Origin: Phyllobacteriaceae bacterium
Lineage (GTDB): Bacteria; Pseudomonadota; Alphaproteobacteria; Rhizobiales; Rhizobiaceae
DNA length: 64,000 nucleotides
Direction of reading: 5' to 3'
NCBI GenBank assembly: GCA_002708825.1
Contig: PAPF01000023.1
Location: 1 to 64,000, forward strand
Part shown: positions 1 to 10,364 of the stretch, piece by piece
Layout: every line of letters starts with the position of its first letter
How positions within the stretch are numbered: position 1 is the stretch's first letter
Position numbers and translations under genes: made by a program
Notes under the pieces: model-generated
Database searches by the model: none
What the model saw: only the letters and a program-made list of their open reading frames with translations
Told to the model about the DNA's origin: nothing

Positions 1-67
1 ACCCTATCGGAAACTCAAGGGCGCAGCCCGCTGTCGCCAGCAGCGCCGCCGCCCTCGTTGTGAGGCG

Positions 68-97
68 TATATAGGCCCCGCCAACCAAACCTGTCAA
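68..97 (-). promoter_or_regulatory. Strong sigma-70-type promoter reading left out of the window
   Basis: On the minus strand a consensus -35 TTGACA (97 to 92) is followed after 17 bases by CTATAT (74 to 69). A-rich tracts at about 103-127 lie just upstream, like an UP element. This layout is typical of rRNA, tRNA or ribosomal-protein promoters in Hyphomicrobiales. The transcribed gene lies beyond the left edge, so its identity is inferred only. Confidence 0.6.
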
Positions 98-127
98 CAA
101 GGCCAAATCGCTTTTTTGAAGTTTTTT

Positions 128-356
128 TGACAACGCCGGAAAGCCATTCGCCACTTGCCATGCCTGCGCCGAACCGCGCCTTATTGAGGCCGGATTTCGC
201 GCCTAGCGCCAAGGGGCGGCAGCGGGTGTCATGCGCGCGCGTTTCCGCAGTTGACTTGAACCGGCCGCCGGGCAACTGTCCGCTGGCCGGACAGGGCCGA
301 GGGCCTTGCCGTCATGCAGGTCGGGGGACAAGCGACAGGGACTGGATAGGGGCAGC
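128..356. other. Non-coding gap before the M23 peptidase gene
   Basis: No credible gene is seen here. It should hold the rightward promoter of the peptidase gene. A TTGACT at 252-257 could be a -35 element, but nothing at the right distance looks like a good -10. The purine-rich AGGGG just before position 357 is the likely ribosome binding site of the peptidase gene. Confidence 0.4.
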
Positions 357-2300
357 ATGCAGGAAACGCCTGGAATCGTTGAGGCGCTTGGAAACACGGA
401 CCCGATTCTCGCCGGCGGCCGCCGGCAGCCGCCGGACCGGCGTGAAATCTCGGTGCGCTGGCTTTCCGGGACGTTCCTGACAGGCCTGACCTCGACGCTG
501 CTCATGGGAGTTGCACTTTCCGCAGCGCTCGAAGGCCGCCAGCAACTTGCGACACCGCCGGAAATCCTTCTGGCAGACGAACTGGCCCCCGATGGCGAGG
601 GGACCGGTGTGGCCAAGACCGGGCGGCTCGCCCTGGCGCGTCCCGCCCCCAAGGCCAATGACCGCAAGCGCATGGAAGTTTCCACCATGGTCCGCAGCGG
701 CGATTCCAACGTTGTTCGCATGGTTCCCTTTGTCGAGGTGTCCATGGCGCTGGCCGCCGGGCACACGACGGACCGTTCCTATCCCCGCTTCGATCCCCTG
801 TCGGTTTTCTCCGAGAAGGCCGTCGCCCCGGCCGAGGGAACGACCGGCACGATCTATGGCGCCAAGGTGGAAAGCGAGGTCACGCTGCGGACCCTCGACT
901 TCCCGCTGGCCTCGGCGGAATACGACGAGCGCAGCGGCCTTTCCGCCAACGAGGTCGAGGAGGTCGTGCGCCGCACCGGTGCGATCCTGACCGACGGCGC
1001 GGTCCAGGTCGCCGCCCTGCACTACGTCGATCCGACCCGTTTCGGCGAAACCTATCCGGGCCTGACGCTGGCGCTGCCCCACAATGTGAAGATCGTCCAG
1101 GAAAACGTCTCTCTTGCGCCGCTCTCCATCGGTGACGAACCGTCGGTCGGCTATGCCGAGGATGTGATCGTCTTTCGTGAAAGCGGGGAACTGGCCGACA
1201 GCTTCGCCCGCCACGGCTATGAGGGCCCCGACGCCGCCGGCATGAGCGAGGCCATTGCAACCTTGCTTCAGGGCTCGCGGCTGAAAGCCGGATCAGTCGT
1301 CCGGTTCGGGCTGGAGACGCTCGGCGACAAGGCCACCATCATGCGCGCCAGTGTCTATGCCGGCGAAGACCATGTCCTGACCATAGCCCGGGACGACCGC
1401 GGCCAGTATGTTCCGGCCGAAGAACCGCTCGGCTCGTTCGACGTCGCAACCTACCTGGAGAATTCGCCGCCGCCGGTCCGGTCCAAGACCGACCTGCCGA
1501 CGGTCTATGACGGCATCTACCGCGCTGCCTTTTCCTACGGACTGACGGAGGAGATGACCAAGGAGCTGATCCGCCTGCTGGCCGCCGACGTCGATTATCA
1601 GGCCCGGCTCAACCCCTCCGACCGGATCGACATCTTCTTTTCCAACCCGGACGAGAATTCGCGCGCCACGGACAAGTCGCGCATGCTCTACGTCCAAGCC
1701 AGCTTCGGCGGACACACCCGCAGCTTTTTCCGCTGGCAGGACGAGGCGGGCAAGACGGACTACTTCGACGAGAACGGCCGCTCGGCACGCCAGTTCCTGC
1801 TGCGCAATCCCGTTCCCAACGGCAAGTTCCGCTCCGGTTTCGGCATGCGGCGCCATCCCATCCTGGGCTATTCGCGCATGCATACCGGCGCCGACTGGTC
1901 CGCTCCCACCGGCACGCCGATCATCGCGTCCGGCAATGGCGAGGTGGAGAAGGCCGGATGGGCCGGCGGTTACGGTCGCCAGACCATCATCCGTCACGCC
2001 AACGGCTACAAGACCAGCTACAATCACCAGAGCGCCTTCGCCAAGGGCATCAAGGCCGGCGCGCGTGTCCGCCAGGGCCAGATCATCGGCTATATCGGCT
2101 CGTCAGGCCTGTCGACCGGTCCGCATCTGCACTATGAACTCATGGTCAATGGCCGCAAGGTCGACCCTATGCGCGTCCGCCTGCCCACCGGCAAGGTGCT
2201 CAAGGGTGAGGAACTGGCAGCATTCCAGCAGGAACGCGAGCGCATCGAGGCGCTGCTGGAAACCGGCGACAACGGCGAACTGGAAGTTGCCAGCCGCTGA
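357..2300 (+). CDS. M23 family metallopeptidase, membrane anchored
   Basis: Probable peptidoglycan endopeptidase of the LytM/M23 type, 647 aa. One membrane segment lies near residues 37-55, so the bulk of the protein should sit in the periplasm. The peptidase domain is at the C-terminus: the zinc ligands HxxxD are at about H509 and D513, and HLH at about 590-592. All are present, so it is likely an active enzyme and not a degenerate activator. The long middle region resembles the N-terminal part of other alphaproteobacterial M23 proteins. An in-frame TTG at 306 is possible, but the ATG at 357 has AGGGG at a good distance. It stands alone and converges on the L,D-transpeptidase gene, another cell-wall enzyme. 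Confidence 0.85.
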   Translation: MQETPGIVEALGNTDPILAGGRRQPPDRREISVRWLSGTFLTGLTSTLLMGVALSAALEGRQQLATPPEILLADELAPDGEGTGVAKTGRLALARPAPKANDRKRMEVSTMVRSGDSNVVRMVPFVEVSMALAAGHTTDRSYPRFDPLSVFSEKAVAPAEGTTGTIYGAKVESEVTLRTLDFPLASAEYDERSGLSANEVEEVVRRTGAILTDGAVQVAALHYVDPTRFGETYPGLTLALPHNVKIVQENVSLAPLSIGDEPSVGYAEDVIVFRESGELADSFARHGYEGPDAAGMSEAIATLLQGSRLKAGSVVRFGLETLGDKATIMRASVYAGEDHVLTIARDDRGQYVPAEEPLGSFDVATYLENSPPPVRSKTDLPTVYDGIYRAAFSYGLTEEMTKELIRLLAADVDYQARLNPSDRIDIFFSNPDENSRATDKSRMLYVQASFGGHTRSFFRWQDEAGKTDYFDENGRSARQFLLRNPVPNGKFRSGFGMRRHPILGYSRMHTGADWSAPTGTPIIASGNGEVEKAGWAGGYGRQTIIRHANGYKTSYNHQSAFAKGIKAGARVRQGQIIGYIGSSGLSTGPHLHYELMVNGRKVDPMRVRLPTGKVLKGEELAAFQQERERIEALLETGDNGELEVASR

Positions 2301-2315
2301 CAGCGCGCTCCGCCG

Positions 2316-3623
2316 TTATTCCGTGAACTCCACGGTCACGCCCGGTTTGACCATCCGCGCCAGTTCGTCTGCATCCCAATTGGTCAACCGGACGCAACCA
2401 TGGCTGTTGGTCTTGCCGATGCGCGACGGTTCCGGTGTCCCGTGAATGCCGTAGGTCGGCTTCGACAGGGCGATCCAGATGCTGCCGACGGGGCCATTGG
2501 GTCCCGGCGGGATGCGGAGCACCTTGTCATTGGCGCCCTGCTTGAAATTGATCTTCGGGTTGTAGGTGTATTCCGGATCGAATGCGATACGCTCGACGGT
2601 GACCGTGCCGCTCGGCGACGGCGTGTCGGTGGACCCGATGGTGGCCGGATAGGCCGCGACCAGCCTGCCGGCCGCATCATGGGCCAGAACCTGCTCGCGT
2701 CCCTTGTCGGCGACGATGCGGACAACATCCGAATGGACCCGCATGCCCGGCACCGCGACCTTGATCACGGTTCCCGGACGCGAGAAATCGGCCTCCGGGT
2801 TGAGCCAGCGCAGGAAGGCCTCGTCCATGTGGAACTTTTCCGCGATCGCCTCGGCGGGGGACGTATAGGACAGCCGCTCGAGCTTGGCCTTGTCGCCATA
2901 ATCGGCGGGAACCGACGCGACATAGGGGCCGGCCGCATCGGCATTGGTGATGCGGTAATCGGCAAACGCCGGCCCGCCGCGCGCGGCAAGTTGCGAATCG
3001 ATCAGCGTCTCGTCGGTGACGGCAAGATCCTTGCCCGTCATCATCCGCCAAGCCCGGAGCGCATTGGCCATGTTGGAGCCGTTGACCCCGTCGATCACGC
3101 CCGGCGAAGCCCCGGCGCGGTCGAGCAGCACCTGCGCCTTGGCGATCGCCAGCCGCGATGCGGCCAGCGGCCGGGCTGGCGACGCGTCGGCCTCCATGTC
3201 CTGGCGCACTGTGCCGGTTGCCCGCCGGTCGAGCGCGGGCGGCTCGGCCCTGGCCTCCGACAGGGGCGCGCGCTCCACGGCACGGTCGCCAATCGCCGGC
3301 GCAAGGGGGCGCGACGGCCGCGGCGCATCCAGGCCCGGATATTGACGTGCCCGGCGTTCGGCCGGGACCTCGCGGAACTGGCGGCTGGACGGGTCATAGT
3401 GGTCGCGCGGCAGACGGCGAACCGGTTCGCGATGGGTACGCCGCGCCGGTTCCACGGCAACCACCTCGCCCGTGAACGGGTTCACGTAGATGCGCTCGCC
3501 ATTGCGGCCGATATGAACCTCTGCCTCCACCTGGGCCACGGTCAGCGGTTTTTCCGCTGCCAGCGCCGGCAGCGAAACGGCAATCAGGGGAAGGAGGGAA
3601 AGGGCAAGGGTGTGGACTTTCAA
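2316..3623 (-). CDS. L,D-transpeptidase (YkuD family), TTG start
   Basis: Exported 435-aa protein that should cross-link peptidoglycan or attach proteins to it. A signal peptide covers about residues 1-22 and ends in ALA-A. The middle is proline/arginine rich, followed by a peptidoglycan-binding-like helical region. The YkuD domain ends with SHGCVRL, with the catalytic Cys near residue 410 and His near 408. The start codon appears to be TTG: there is no in-frame ATG near the signal peptide, and GGGAG sits 8 bases upstream of the TTG. The stop codons of this gene and the M23 gene are only 15 bases apart, in convergent orientation. Specific cellular role not determined. Confidence 0.88.
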   Translation of the reverse strand: MKVHTLALSLLPLIAVSLPALAAEKPLTVAQVEAEVHIGRNGERIYVNPFTGEVVAVEPARRTHREPVRRLPRDHYDPSSRQFREVPAERRARQYPGLDAPRPSRPLAPAIGDRAVERAPLSEARAEPPALDRRATGTVRQDMEADASPARPLAASRLAIAKAQVLLDRAGASPGVIDGVNGSNMANALRAWRMMTGKDLAVTDETLIDSQLAARGGPAFADYRITNADAAGPYVASVPADYGDKAKLERLSYTSPAEAIAEKFHMDEAFLRWLNPEADFSRPGTVIKVAVPGMRVHSDVVRIVADKGREQVLAHDAAGRLVAAYPATIGSTDTPSPSGTVTVERIAFDPEYTYNPKINFKQGANDKVLRIPPGPNGPVGSIWIALSKPTYGIHGTPEPSRIGKTNSHGCVRLTNWDADELARMVKPGVTVEFTE

Positions 3624-3701
3624 GGCGCTGCTCCCGCTCTGATTCGCATTCGGCTCGGCAATCAGATCACATCGATGATGAACCGGGCATGAAGATGACG
3701 G

Positions 3702-4067
3702 TCAGATGCCGGGAAAGCCCAGTTCGCGCCGGCGCTTCTTCGTCAGCCCCTCGGCGGCGAGACGGTGGCTTTCGGCGAGATAGTCCCTCAGCGCCTCGTC
3801 ATCCATGCTTTCATCCGAGACACGCTGAATCCAGGTCATGCCGCGGCTGGCCAGATGCGGCGCCGGGCGCAGGCCGGGCTGCTCCTTGAGGATGGCATAG
3901 GAAAAGGCCGAGCACTTGAAGGTCACCCGCCCCGGATCGCCCGCATCGAAACGGGCGATGGCGAAGACCTTCGTGTCCACCTTCCACACATGCGCGCCGC
4001 GCCATTGCACGACATGGCTGGCATGCGGCAGGCCAGCGCAGAAGGCGTTGTACTCGTCGAGCGTCAT
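3702..4067 (-). CDS. MmcQ/YjbR family protein
   Basis: Small cytosolic protein of 121 aa matching the MmcQ/YjbR (DUF419) family, whose fold resembles a DNA-binding domain but whose function is poorly known. The N-terminal part has the family's pattern around HVVQWRGAHVWKVD, and the C-terminal part has the MTWIQRV segment. The C-terminal KKRRREL is basic. It lies downstream of the clpB terminator and reads in the same direction, so it is probably transcribed separately. No regulatory site was seen. Confidence 0.8.
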   Translation of the reverse strand: MTLDEYNAFCAGLPHASHVVQWRGAHVWKVDTKVFAIARFDAGDPGRVTFKCSAFSYAILKEQPGLRPAPHLASRGMTWIQRVSDESMDDEALRDYLAESHRLAAEGLTKKRRRELGFPGI

Positions 4068-4083
4068 GGCCCATGAGCAGACG

Positions 4084-4112
4084 AAAAGGCCGGACGCGTC
4101 AAGCGCCCGGCC
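4084..4112 (-). terminator. Intrinsic terminator of clpB
   Basis: Read on the minus strand, a 10-bp GC-rich stem (arms 4103-4112 and 4088-4097, one G-T pair) closes a 5-base loop and is followed by TTTT. It starts 30 bases after the clpB stop codon. Confidence 0.85.
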
Positions 4113-4142
4113 CTCGTTTTCCCTGCTGACCCGCTATGGGGG

Positions 4143-6752
<2,610 letters not shown>

Positions 6753-6848
6753 GTCCTGTCTCCTCTCCTCACCGGCCCGCTTCGCGCGGCGCCGGGTCGG
6801 GCCAAGTGACGGGAACCCTCCTGGAGGCGTCCCCTCTTTGTTCGTTCC

Positions 6849-6879
6849 GGATATGGGAAGCGGCCGCTCATTCCGCAAG
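6849..6879 (-). promoter_or_regulatory. Probable RpoH (sigma-32) promoter of clpB
   Basis: On the minus strand CTTG (6879 to 6876) is followed after 17 bases by TCCCATAT (6858 to 6851). This agrees with the heat-shock consensus CTTGxx with CCCCATnT at this distance. It faces clpB, a standard RpoH target. Assignment is by motif and context only. Confidence 0.65.
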
Positions 6880-6960
6880 TTGCAGGAAGCGCCGATGCGG
6901 CATGCCGCCGCATGGCGCGGTTCGATGGACCGGCGGTTTCTGATCGGCTAAGCCAAACCT

Positions 6961-7287
6961 ATGAACACGCTACTGGTCTATGTACTGGCCGCGATGGCCG
7001 AAATCGCCGGATGCTTCGCCTTCTGGGCCTGGTTCCGGCTGGACAGGAGCGCGCTCTGGCTGTTGCCGGGCATGGCCAGCCTTGCGATGTTCGCCTGGCT
7101 GCTGGCGCTGAGCCCCTCCGCCTTTGCCGGCCGTGCCTACGCAGCCTATGGCGGCGTCTACATCGCCGCCTCGCTCGCCTGGCTCTGGATCGTGGAAGAC
7201 CATCGGCCGGATCACTGGGACATGGCCGGTGCCGCGATCTGCCTTGCAGGTGCCGCCATCATCCTGTGGGCTCCGCGCGGCGCCTGA
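6961..7287 (+). CDS. ynfA: YnfA/UPF0060 family small membrane protein
   Basis: Inner-membrane protein of 108 aa with four hydrophobic segments, the normal size and topology of the UPF0060 family. Conserved family features visible are [10 protein letters not shown] near the N-terminus, [11 protein letters not shown] in the middle and the [16 protein letters not shown] helix at the end. Some relatives resemble small multidrug or cation exporters, but the substrate is not settled. It stands alone between the divergent clpB gene and the convergent DUF4167 gene. Confidence 0.88.
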   Translation: MNTLLVYVLAAMAEIAGCFAFWAWFRLDRSALWLLPGMASLAMFAWLLALSPSAFAGRAYAAYGGVYIAASLAWLWIVEDHRPDHWDMAGAAICLAGAAIILWAPRGA

Positions 7288-7313
7288 CACGATCACGCGG
7301 CGGCACGGAAACG

Positions 7314-7339
7314 AAAAAAGGCGGCGCCGGAGCACCGCC
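7314..7339 (-). terminator. Intrinsic terminator after the DUF4167 gene
   Basis: On the minus strand GGCGGTG (7339-7333) pairs with CGCCGCC (7326-7320) around a 6-base loop and is followed by six T. It lies 31 bases past the DUF4167 stop codon. Confidence 0.75.
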
Positions 7340-7369
7340 TTCAAATCGTGTCGCGGAAAGCAAGCCGCC

Positions 7370-8092
7370 TTATTCGGCGGCTTCCACGGCGCTTTCGCCG
7401 CCGGACTGTCCGCCGTCGCCGCCTTCGGTGGATTCACCTTCGGCCTTGGGCTTGCGCGGGCGGCGGGTGCGCTTCGGCTTTCCGGTGTCGCCGTCGCCAT
7501 CGCCGGCTTGCGGTTCGGCCTTGTCCTGCTCTGCGGCGGGCGCTTCGCCACCGGCCTTCGCGGGTGCTTCACCGTCCTGGTCGCGGTCGCGGCGGCGCGG
7601 CCTGCGGTTGCGGCGGCCACCCTGGCTTTCGCCCTGATCGTCGCCAAGAGCCACTTCGGCCGGCGTGCCCTCGATCACGGGCTGCGGACCGGAACCGTCA
7701 TCGCCACGCTCATCGTCGCCGCGGCTGTCGTCGCCGCGATTGTCGCGGTTGTCGCGCCGGTTGTCGGAGGCGCTGGCGCCTTCGTTGCGCTCGTCGCCAT
7801 CATCGTCGTCATCGTCGCGGGCATCGCGCTGCGGCTGCACCTGCGCCATGGCGGCAGCAATGATGCGATTGTAATGTTCGGCATGCTGCAGGTAATTCTC
7901 GGCCATGACGCGGTCGCCGGCGCTCATGGCGTCCCGGGCCAGCGCGCCGTACTTGTCGGCCACCTGCTGCGCGGAGCCGCGAATCTTCACATCCGGCCCG
8001 TTGCTCTCATAGGTGCGGGTCAGCGGATTGGGACCCTTGCGGTTGTTGTTGTTCCGCCCGCGCATGCGCCGATTCTGCTGGTTTGGCCTCAT
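7370..8092 (-). CDS. DUF4167 domain protein with disordered acidic/basic tail
   Basis: Protein of 240 aa. The first 85 residues are the conserved DUF4167 domain, found almost only in alphaproteobacteria: an Arg/Asn-rich start (NRRMRGRNNNN), then the helical segment with AENYLQHAEHYNRII. The rest is low complexity: runs of D, then RGDD- and RDN-type repeats, then an Arg-rich block (RRNRRPRRRDRD) and a Lys/Arg/Pro/Glu tail. The DNA for the Asp/Arg repeats (about 7690-7830) is itself repetitive. The composition suggests RNA or ribosome binding, but no function is established. It is the last gene of the lysC-ptsP-prfA-prmC run and has AGAGAG before its ATG. Confidence 0.85.
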   Translation of the reverse strand: MRPNQQNRRMRGRNNNNRKGPNPLTRTYESNGPDVKIRGSAQQVADKYGALARDAMSAGDRVMAENYLQHAEHYNRIIAAAMAQVQPQRDARDDDDDDGDERNEGASASDNRRDNRDNRGDDSRGDDERGDDGSGPQPVIEGTPAEVALGDDQGESQGGRRNRRPRRRDRDQDGEAPAKAGGEAPAAEQDKAEPQAGDGDGDTGKPKRTRRPRKPKAEGESTEGGDGGQSGGESAVEAAE

Positions 8093-8417
8093 GTCTCTCT
8101 CTTCAATCGGAATCGATGTTCGTTCAGGATCGCACTACGCCCTGCTTCCTTGGGCTGCAGCCCGGCAATGCCCCCCCGGCTCTGCCATTGGCGAATTCTG
8201 CCTGACTGACGTGGACAGGGCGTCGCGGATGGCAGGTTGCGTCTTCTGCGCGCGCCCGGCGATGCAATATGCATCGGCCTTCCTGTGCTTCCTTGTTCGT
8301 CAGCGGGAACCGGTACTGGTTCAGGTCAACAGCCTGTTCATGTCCGGTGCCCGGAAACTATAGTCATTCGCATGGAATGCAAAGCTTTTTTTCCAGGATC
8401 GTCCTGTCCCCCGTTTT
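8093..8417. other. 325-base gap between prmC and the DUF4167 gene
   Basis: No gene is supported here. The part nearest prmC (about 8340-8445) is clearly more AT rich than its surroundings and has TATAGT on the minus strand near 8361, with TTGCAT only 14 bases upstream. This would be a poor promoter for the DUF4167 gene. A small inverted repeat CAGGA/TCCTG near 8395-8407 lacks a following T run in the needed direction. The long DUF4167 leader could be regulated, but I see no known RNA element. Confidence 0.4.
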
Positions 8418-9272
8418 TCATAGCCTTTCAAACAGGATAACCCTGTCATGGCCGGAAAGATCCCGCGCGGCTTTCGCCACAATGTAACCTGATTCGCCGA
8501 ACAGGCGGCAAACCGTTTCCTGCTGGTCGAAACCATGCTCGACGGCGATCAGGCCGTCCCGTGCGAGGTGGCCGGCTGCTTCCGCGGCGAGCACCCGGTA
8601 GGGGTCCAGGCCGTCGAGGCCGCCATCGAGCGCTGCACGGGGATCGTGGTCCCGAACCTCGCGATCCAGACGCTTCACGCCGTCACTCGGTATGTAGGGC
8701 GGATTCGACACGATGACATCAAAAATTCCGTCAACGTCCGCGAACCAGTCGGACACGCGGAACGCGGCCCTTGTGTCCAGCCCGGCCGTCCGCGCATTGG
8801 CGCGGGCGGTTTCGACCGCGCCCGCTGCAATGTCGACGCCCAGCCCGGTCGCCTGCGGCACCTCGTCCAGCAGCGCCAGAAGGATGGCACCGGTTCCGGT
8901 GCCAAGATCGAGAATGCGCGGCTTGATTCCGCTCCGCACTTTCTCCTCCAGCACCGGAACGACCAGATCGATGAGGATTTCCGTATCGGGACGCGGTTCC
9001 AGCGTCTCCGGTGACAGTGCCAGGACAAGGTTGCGGAACGGGCGATGCCCGAGAATCCGGTGGACCGGTTCTCCTGCGGCCCGGCGCGCCACGGCCTGCA
9101 GGAGACGCTGCACCTGTTCGTCGGGGATCGCGCGGTCGCCATCGGCGATCAGCCGCGCCGCATCAAGATCGAGGACACCGCTGGCAAGCAGCCGGCTGTC
9201 GGTTCCCGGTTCCTTCACGCCGGCCTCTGCGAGCATGCGGCGGCACTGCCCGATCAGCGCGTCCAGCCGCAC
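8418..9272 (-). CDS. prmC: Peptide chain release factor N5-glutamine methyltransferase PrmC
   Basis: Cytosolic SAM-dependent enzyme of 284 aa that methylates the Gln of the GGQ motif in release factors. The N-terminal helical substrate-binding domain is at 1-85. The SAM-binding motif DLGTGTG is at 122-128 and the catalytic NPPY at 190-193. The start codon is GTG. The prfA stop ends two bases upstream, so translation is probably coupled to prfA, whose product is the substrate. Classic prfA-prmC pair. Confidence 0.95.
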   Translation of the reverse strand: MRLDALIGQCRRMLAEAGVKEPGTDSRLLASGVLDLDAARLIADGDRAIPDEQVQRLLQAVARRAAGEPVHRILGHRPFRNLVLALSPETLEPRPDTEILIDLVVPVLEEKVRSGIKPRILDLGTGTGAILLALLDEVPQATGLGVDIAAGAVETARANARTAGLDTRAAFRVSDWFADVDGIFDVIVSNPPYIPSDGVKRLDREVRDHDPRAALDGGLDGLDPYRVLAAEAAGHLARDGLIAVEHGFDQQETVCRLFGESGYIVAKAARDLSGHDRVILFERL

Positions 9273-9274
9273 GG

Positions 9275-10351
9275 TCAGGCCCCGCCCTCGGCGGCCAGCA
9301 GGCTGGACTGGTGGTCGGCGACAAGTGCATCGATGATCTCGTCGAGATCACCTTCCATCACCCGGTCCAGCTTGTAGAGCGTCAGGTTGATGCGGTGGTC
9401 CGTCACCCGGCCTTGCGGAAAATTGTAGGTGCGGATGCGCTCGGACCGGTCGCCCGAACCCACCTGCAGGCGCCGCGCCTCCGATCGCTCGTCCGCCGCC
9501 CGTTCCCGTTCCATGTCGTAGAGCCGGGCGCGCAGGACCTGCATGGCGCGCGCCCTGTTCTGGTGCTGCGACTTTTCCGACGAGGTGACCACGATCCCGG
9601 TCGGCAGATGCGTGATCCGCACGGCCGAATCGGTCGTGTTGACATGCTGCCCGCCCGCGCCCGATGCCCGCATCGTGTCGATGCGGATGTCCTCTGGACG
9701 GATGTCGATGTCCACGTCCTCGGCTTCCGGCAGCACGGCCACCGTGGCCGCTGACGTATGGATGCGCCCGCCCGCCTCCGTCACCGGAACGCGCTGCACC
9801 CGGTGAACGCCGGATTCGAACTTCAGCCGCGAGAACACGCCCTTGCCCGAAACCGTTGCGATGATTTCCTTGTAGCCGCCCGCCTCGCCCTCGCTGGCCG
9901 AAGCGACTTCCACCTTCCAGCCATGATCGGCGGCATGGCGCTCATACATGCGGAACAGGTCGCCTGCGAACAGCGCCGCTTCCGAGCCACCCGTGCCGGC
10001 CCGGATTTCCAGGATGGCGCTTTTCTCGTCGGCCGCGTCGCGCGGCAGCATGAGGATGCGGATCTCGCTCTCCAGCGCCTCGATGCGCGCCTCGACCTCC
10101 GGATAATCCATTTCGGCGAGATCGCGCATCTCCTGATCGGTGGACCGGTCGGCCAGCAGGGCATCGAGCCCTTGCAGTTCCTCGCGCGCGGCGATCAGAT
10201 CACGGACCTTTCTGGCCAGCGGCTCCAGGTCGGCATATTCGCCGGCCATCTTCACATAGGCGTCCGGCTCCACGCCCGCCGCCATCTGCGCCTCGAGCAT
10301 CTCGAAGCGCTTCAGGACCTGGGCCAGCCTGTCGGCGGGTATCGTCGTCAT
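9275..10351 (-). CDS. prfA: Peptide chain release factor 1
   Basis: RF1 recognises UAA and UAG stop codons and triggers peptide release. At 358 aa it has the expected length. The GGQ motif (GAGGQHVN) is at about 233-235, followed by the domain 3 segment STDRS-like [14 protein letters not shown]. An in-frame ATG 14 codons upstream would overlap the end of ptsP; the ATG at 10351 gives the normal N-terminus and leaves a 13-base gap to ptsP. It lies between ptsP and prmC, the usual order in Hyphomicrobiales, and is probably cotranscribed with both. Confidence 0.96.
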   Translation of the reverse strand: MTTIPADRLAQVLKRFEMLEAQMAAGVEPDAYVKMAGEYADLEPLARKVRDLIAAREELQGLDALLADRSTDQEMRDLAEMDYPEVEARIEALESEIRILMLPRDAADEKSAILEIRAGTGGSEAALFAGDLFRMYERHAADHGWKVEVASASEGEAGGYKEIIATVSGKGVFSRLKFESGVHRVQRVPVTEAGGRIHTSAATVAVLPEAEDVDIDIRPEDIRIDTMRASGAGGQHVNTTDSAVRITHLPTGIVVTSSEKSQHQNRARAMQVLRARLYDMERERAADERSEARRLQVGSGDRSERIRTYNFPQGRVTDHRINLTLYKLDRVMEGDLDEIIDALVADHQSSLLAAEGGA

Positions 10352-10364
10352 TCTGCCGCCCGCC

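Noticed and set aside
7690-7830. Repetitive DNA that could be taken for a tandem repeat or CRISPR
   Set aside because: Units are irregular and code for the Asp/Arg-rich tail of the DUF4167 protein; no spacers.
7124-8209. Plus-strand frame with long hydrophobic Val/Ala/Ile runs, like a membrane protein
   Set aside because: It is the complement of the Asp/Arg repeats of the DUF4167 gene; the hydrophobicity follows from reverse-reading GAC/GAT codons.
8395-8407. Small inverted repeat as a terminator after prmC
   Set aside because: Only 5 bp, and the T run lies on the wrong side for the minus strand.
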